DNA of 64,000 bases from Isoetes taiwanensis. Lineage: Eukaryota > Streptophyta > Lycopodiopsida > Isoetales > Isoetaceae. The notes beneath the pieces were generated by a model. The model did not search any database. It saw nothing but the letters and a program-made list of their open reading frames with translations, and was not told the DNA's origin. This document shows, piece after piece, positions 57,279 to 64,000 of this stretch (position 1 is the stretch's first letter; each line of letters starts with the position of its first letter). The stretch lies in the NCBI GenBank assembly GCA_021234155.1, contig JAJEKV010000112.1:1141032-1205031 (forward strand), given 5' to 3'. The position numbers were made by a program, and so were the translations under genes.

Positions 57279-58233
57279 GGGGAGGGACTCGCGAGAGACA
57301 CAAAACCGGCCGATAGATAGGCTTGTCATTCATCACAGCAGCAGTATACAATGTTTGGAAGAATAGAGAGGGGTAGCCGACCATAGGAACAATATCGGAC
57401 TACCCCATAAAAAGAAATGTGTTTAGGCAATATAGAAGGGTAATGGCGACAACTTCTCATCGGGATAAAAAACCCCGCCCTTTCGGGTTTTCGAGGAAAA
57501 CCCTAATGAGAAATGGTCGCCAACAACCTTAAATGGGTTGCCCGGAGAACGAAGAGAAACGGGTCGATGGCGAATGCAAAATAGAGCACGACCCCAGAAA
57601 ATGGCAAAAGAACCCCCGAATGTGTCCATGGAGAACCGAAGGAGATGGGTGATGGCGAACAGAAATATAGCAGGACCCCAGCAGATGGCAGGAGACGGCG
57701 GAATCCTGCAAGCAATACCAAAAAACTCCCCAAAAAATACCCGTAAATGGTTAGAGAAAACAAACAGGCATAGCCATGGAAAATAAGCTGCACCCAGAAG
57801 GTCCGAAGATATGAGGAATGAGAATAGGTGAAAAAAGAACATAACAGAAAAAGATAGCATCACCCATAGAGTGGAAAAAGCATCACTCAAGGGGTGGAAA
57901 ACCATTACGTAAAAATATGCATCACCCTCGAGGTGGAAATAAACAGCATCACCCGTAGGTGGAGAATAACGCAGCAGGATGCTGAAGAAATATGAACATG
58001 AGAATAGCAACACCCACAGGTGGAGAACAACAAAGAGTGCATGAACAACAAAAAAATACAAATGAAAAAAGACTCATGCGCCTACGCAGCAGGGCGGGAA
58101 GGGAGGGAAGCCACGAGAGGAGAAGAAGAGCTGCTGTGAGAAGACGCCGGTAACTGGGCTGAAAATGGATGGCGATGGGATCGGATCGATGAGATTCTGG
58201 GGAGGGACTCGCGAGAGACACAAAACCGGCCGA
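57279..58233. repeat. Segment bounded by identical 35-bp direct repeats
   Basis: GGGGAGGGACTCGCGAGAGA followed by CACAAAACCGGCCGA occurs identically at 57279-57313 and 58199-58233. Between them lie a LINE-type 3' hairpin (57445-57521) and five CACCC...GGTGG units (57852-58030). Long open frames on the minus strand here are low-complexity and not believed. Confidence 0.8.
57445..57521 (-). repeat. LINE-type 3' hairpin, isolated copy
   Basis: GGCGAC-AAC-TTCTCAT pairs with ATGAGAA-ATG-GTCGCC, and the inner stem GGGTTTT (57485-57491) pairs with AAAACCC (57497-57503). The sequence between (AAACCCGAAAGGGCGGGGTTTTTTA on the minus strand is the core, given here only as key features: TCGAAAACC and GGGGTTTTTTA) matches the hairpins of the LINE ends at 12.2 and 19.4 kb. 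Confidence 0.7.
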
Positions 58234-60893
58234 CTACCAAAGGACTTCCTCAACTATAAGCCCAGACGTCGCGAAACCTCCAGATGTTGAGTTGGGTCGT
58301 GAAGCACATAGGGGGAGTGAGAAGAAGAGGAGCGCCAAGAACCGCGGAGCCGCCAAGACAAAGATCATGTGGAAACCCCCGCGTTAGCAGCCGCCGAGGC
58401 CCCGCCGACGACGAAAGCGTAATGCGTACCATACTGGGATGGATTTAAGCCGATAGCAAGAAGACACTCCCGCCACCACCCTCAGGCAGTCGGATAGGAT
58501 AAAGGACGCAGAGAGGAAGGAGAGGGGCGAAAAAGAGGGCCGTCGAACGGAGGATCGAGGAGAGGAAAAGAACCGGTAGAAATTAGGCGCTGAAGGATAG
58601 TGACGGGGCAGGCGAACGAAGGCAAGCGAGCTAAAGAAATCGGATGACCACGGGCAAGTTGGTCTCGTTTGGAGTGGCGGATAAGAACATCAACATGCCA
58701 GAGAGGGAAAAGAAGCCGCGGGATGCGCGAGATGGAGAACAATAGAGCGTATATGCTGAGGCAGAGAGGAAAGGTACGAGGGGGCGAGCCCGACGAGAGG
58801 TAGACTAAAGAGTCTGGTTCAATCGAGAGGGAAGCTTCGCGTTGACGACGAGCACCAGCAGCGCGAGCGAGCCGTGGGGAAGAAAGCGAAGCTGAAGGAG
58901 AAGAGCCGGAAGCGCCTGCTATGGACGGCATCAGCTCAATGACCTGAAAAAAGGAAGGACATTAGAGAACAATGAAAAGAAAAGCACGCCGCCACGATGA
59001 CGAATCTAAGGAGGCGCCCCGGCATGCCAACGAGAACGGCAACAAGGCGATGAAAAACAAACCACGTTAATGCGTACAATGCACATATGCAGATCACGGA
59101 CTTATGTCCGTAGAGAGTTTTCTTATTTGAATACAGATTACGGACCAAGTCCGCGGAACGTATACGGATCAAGTCCGTGAATGGCTATTATTCCTTCCGA
59201 ACCTGTGGCCAATATCTAGACGGTGATAAATCAACAAAGGAACCCTGCATCATGGATCCCCAAAAGGAATAAACAATAACGATAAATAATAAGGAAGAAT
59301 AACAAATAACTGAGATAATAAGGCAAAGAGGAAAAAACTTACCCATGGGAATGTAAAAATGCATAGACATAAAGAAGACAAAGTGCAACCCAACATATGT
59401 TGTCAAAAATAAAGTGCAATCGTGCATGTGGCGGACAAAAAAACACATAATAGACAATAACAAAAGGAAAAATGAGACCCTGGAAATGACCCGCATGCCA
59501 AAAAACAAGGAAACCCAAACTGGAAGGTGAAAAAAACAACCGAAGTTAATGCAGTAGTGAATAAAAGGAAGCCCACGTGAATGCAAGCCCCAAGTGATCA
59601 ACAAGAATGATGAATAATGAGGAAAAAATGACAAATAATCTGGGGAATAAGAGAAAGAGGAAAACGCACTCCATGGTAATGTGCAAAAATGGATAGACGT
59701 AAAAAAGACAAAGTGTGACCCAACATATGATGCCAATAAATCACAAAACGAGATAGGTAGCAGAATCATAAACATGATATATGCAATAAAAGGAAATAAA
59801 ACCATGATGAGGTAGCATATAAAATATGAAACAATGGCAACATCCAAATAGAAAACCTCGCAGAGAAAAAAAGAAATAGAATCACCTTATTTAGGATCCA
59901 GAAAACATAAAAGAGACATAACACAGTAATCCGAATAGCGCAGCAACCATAGAATAGTGCGAAGCATCGAAATCCCATAGAAACACAATTGCAAAGGAGA
60001 AAAGAATCCGAGCCCACCATGGGAAAACAATTATAAGATCGTGCTATATATTAAGAAACCACATGGGCAACTCAAACGAAAAATGTAAAAGGAACATAGG
60101 AAAAGAGATTCATAACCAAATGAAGCACCGTATGACAAATCCCCTAATTGCCTTGTACATGAGAACAACAATAAACCCATCACCCATGCTCAAGAATAGA
60201 GAATGCAACTTCGTGAAGTAACAAAATAATTGCGCTAATAAAGTGAACAAAGGAACCAACAAACACTAAAGCTCCCGGATGATCATGCCAAAAAAGAAGA
60301 AAAAATCTTAAACGCAACCCCAAATATTCGAATCCAAGTATAGGTCCAAACCAAATACATAATATACATATAAGAAATTTAACCACAAAGGACAAAGAGG
60401 TGGAAAACATGTCGCAAAAGACTGTACTGGGACAAAAAAGGACTCAAAAAAATTTAAATGGCACAATGAGTATGCAATGTTACATATTGTGAGCAAAGCT
60501 ATTCACGAAAAAATAAGCCTACTGCGAATAGGACAAAGTGGAGCTTAACGAAAACAAAGAATCTCCCAAATCCATAAAATTGGTACACCTAACAACATCA
60601 CCCGTCACCCATGTTCAAGAACAGAGAATACAACTTCGAGAAGCAAAAAAGAATTGCGCAAAATAAAGTGAACAAAGGAACCAAAGCAAACACTAGAGCT
60701 CCCGGATGATCATGCCAAAAAGAAGAAAAATCTGAACGCAACCCCAAATATTCAAATCCAAGTATAGGACCAACACCAAATACATAATAAACATATAAGA
60801 AATTTAGCCACAAAGGACAAAGAGGTGGAAAACATGTCACAAAAAAAGATTTTCATGGGATAGAAAAGGTCGCAAAAAATCTAAATGGAACCT
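58234..60893. other. Mosaic of diverged duplications
   Basis: 59195-59400 resembles 59580-59740; 60180-60420 resembles 60604-60842 (about 424 bp apart, ATGCTCAAGAA.AGAGAAT...CTCCCGGATGATCATGCC); 58270-58390 resembles 61120-61230. A GC-rich island at 58480-58930 has a long minus-strand frame (MPSIAGASGSSPSAS...) behind a CAG acceptor-like site, possibly an exon but without recognised domain. No gene is asserted. Confidence 0.5.
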
Positions 60894-60900
60894 GGGGGGG

Positions 60901-62490
<1,590 letters not shown>

Positions 62491-62499
62491 TAGAGGCGG

Positions 62500-62760
62500 C
62501 CCGGCCGTACATCTTCTTGAGAACTCATAGCGGCAGTAAGTTGGATGAGCAACCCTAAGAGCTGCTTGGATTGCATCTCGAGGTTGTCTTTGTAGCTCTA
62601 AAGAGCCATTTCCTGGTCAGCCAGTGAATCTTCCACAATAGAGAGGATGCCAGAACATTGCCGCTGCTTTTGGTAATTTCTCTTCTTGTCCCAGATTTTT
62701 GATTAGGAAATGGATGATTTCGAGCAACTGTTCAGTCATTTGAGATAGACAGGCATAAAA
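62500..62760 (-). pseudogene. Coding-like remnant of unknown family
   Basis: On the minus strand one frame reads KRNYQKQRQCSG, then ILSIVEDSLADQEMAL, a TAG, then SYKDNLEMQSKQLLGLLIQL and TAAMSSQEDVRPG. The amphipathic, coiled-coil-like composition suggests former coding sequence with one nonsense change. No family recognised. Confidence 0.35.
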
Positions 62761-62949
62761 CTAGCAAAACCATGTGCTTCAAGATCTGTGGCGCTCTGAG
62801 AGCCTATGCTACGGCAGGTGTTCTCCAGAGTTACAGGGGTGTTATCTTTTCAGGATATTGCTAGGCTTTGGTTAATATTTCAGCTTGATCTTTCAGTCGG
62901 TGTAGAGTGTGCACATTTTGCCTTTGGGTTGTTACTTGGATTCTTCGTA

Positions 62950-63037
62950 AGAAGGCCGCACTTACTGCAGTTGGGACTCCACTCAGTGTAGAAAAGGCCG
63001 CGCTCATTGCGGGCAGGACTGCACTCAGTGTAGAACT
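62950..63037. repeat. 43-bp tandem duplication
   Basis: AAGGCCGC(A/G)CT.A.TGC.G then GGACT.CACTCAGTGTAGAA occurs twice head to tail. Confidence 0.85.
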
Positions 63038-64000
63038 GATGCAAGTTCGACCAAATAGTTATGATCCGTGACACCGCTTGCTCGGACTTATGTGTTGTTG
63101 GCTGTCATATTGTCTAGAGCACCAAACAGATGCTTAAGTATCAGTGTCAGGGCACTATGGATGTGTTGGAGGGCAGATAGTGGTAAGGCATGATAGATTC
63201 ATGTTTCTTGACATTGTTTGCTTGCTGCACTTTGTGTGTCTGTGCTTGGGTGCTTTAGTGTCCCCCGCCTCTTTCCCAGCTAGAGGAAGATTTGGAGGTA
63301 TGGACTGCTACAGGAATGGACACGTTGAATGTGGATGGGAAACCAAATGAAGATATCTTGAGCGGGAGACCAAGAGTTTTTTGTTGTTGCCAGCTCAAGG
63401 TTTATGAACCTTGAGAAGGTTGAGCACTATGGAGTGAAGGCCTATGCTAGTGTGTGGCAGTGCACTAGAGGAGCAACTGGACCACCCCATGGGGCGGGGC
63501 ACGCTTGATGCCATGCTGCTAAGTTGGAAGAGAGTGCATCTTATCCCCGTCAAACATGACGGAAGAGGGACTTGATCTCTTGTAGTACAACTATGCAAGA
63601 TGGTTGCTCAGGCCAAGTTAACGCATGGAAGGATGGTTACTCCCTTAAAACCTTCACATACTTGCATTATTCGGTGGGGGACCTTCAGATGGCCTTTACT
63701 ACAGGTATTACAGTGGTGTTTTATCCTTTTTCATGTGGAAAAATGTAGGTCGTTCTTAGATCCAAGTCCGGGAAGCTGCAACATCTAGTTGGAAGCGGGT
63801 CTATGATGATTTTCTTTGGGAATGCAACAAGCTTTCTTCTGTAGTACTCTTCACTTCAGGAAAGTATGAATCGCTTGCTTTTACTCTTCTAGGAAAAAAG
63901 GTATGGTCCATAGTACTTCTGCTGTAACGAAGAGGGTGAGGCAGCTATTAGAATGGGGTGACAGGTACTTTAGTATCTGTGCTGAAAGACCTGGTTCTTC
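63038..64000. other. Right end, nothing recognised
   Basis: Balanced base composition and some open stretches, but no domain, splice pattern or repeat that can be supported. Confidence 0.4.

Noticed and set aside
57423-60020. Hydrophobic minus-strand frames resembling membrane proteins
   Set aside because: Composition follows A/T-rich plus strand; no conserved motif, and frames break at diverged repeats.

Overview
The window is nuclear DNA of a land plant with a large, repeat-filled genome. Three split host genes with canonical GT-AG introns are visible: a plant-specific QWRF/AUGMIN-8-like gene, a TRAF-type zinc-finger gene and a BET5/TRAPPC1-like gene. A PPR fragment is also present. Most of the rest is retrotransposon debris. 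The DNCxxxNKNR...GHTHxDID gene and the retroelement mix would suit a fern, lycophyte or similar non-flowering plant, but the species cannot be decided from sequence alone. Layout: 1-5.1 kb holds two degenerate LINEs on the minus strand. From 5.2 to 13.3 kb lie AT-rich intergenic DNA, a frameshifted PPR fragment, a decayed Ty3/gypsy pol fragment and a LINE 3' end. From 13.3 to 19.3 kb is a decayed Ty3/gypsy LTR element whose 5' LTR carries a 573-bp hAT-like MITE. Two LINE 3' ends follow. The QWRF gene (22.56-25.23 kb, plus) and the TRAF-zinc-finger gene (27.85-26.01 kb, minus) are convergent. The centrepiece is 29945-52815, a 22.9-kb LTR element flanked by a perfect 5-bp target duplication (ATGCA). 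Its LTRs are about 1.64 kb, and it has a Met-tRNA-type primer site, a polypurine tract and a decayed gag-protease-RT-RNaseH-integrase-chromodomain polyprotein at 45.6-50.35 kb. The 14 kb between the primer site and gag holds unexpected cargo. Directly behind the primer site is a histone H3-like gene, with an H3-type N-terminus (ARTKQ, ARK) and a separate complete H3 histone fold. Further along are an antisense gene with DNCxxxNKNR and GHTHxDID motifs, a palindrome-rich spacer, a sense gene with a methyltransferase-like segment, and an unrecognised ORF behind its own TATA box. Beyond the element lie a broken TRAPPC1/BET5-like gene (53.8-54.8 kb), a 5-kb mosaic of diverged repeats containing a 217-bp (GA)n tract, and a mostly empty right end. 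How parts may work together: the three host genes are ordinary cellular genes (microtubule nucleation, zinc finger of unknown role, vesicle tethering) and look unrelated. The large element is the unit of interest. It pairs a chromodomain integrase, which in known chromoviruses reads histone H3 marks, with its own H3-like protein and a possible methyltransferase. Whether the cargo moved with the retrotransposon or entered later by nesting cannot be settled here. Nearly every mobile-element reading frame, and two of the host genes, carry single-base frame breaks, so decay and assembly error are both plausible.
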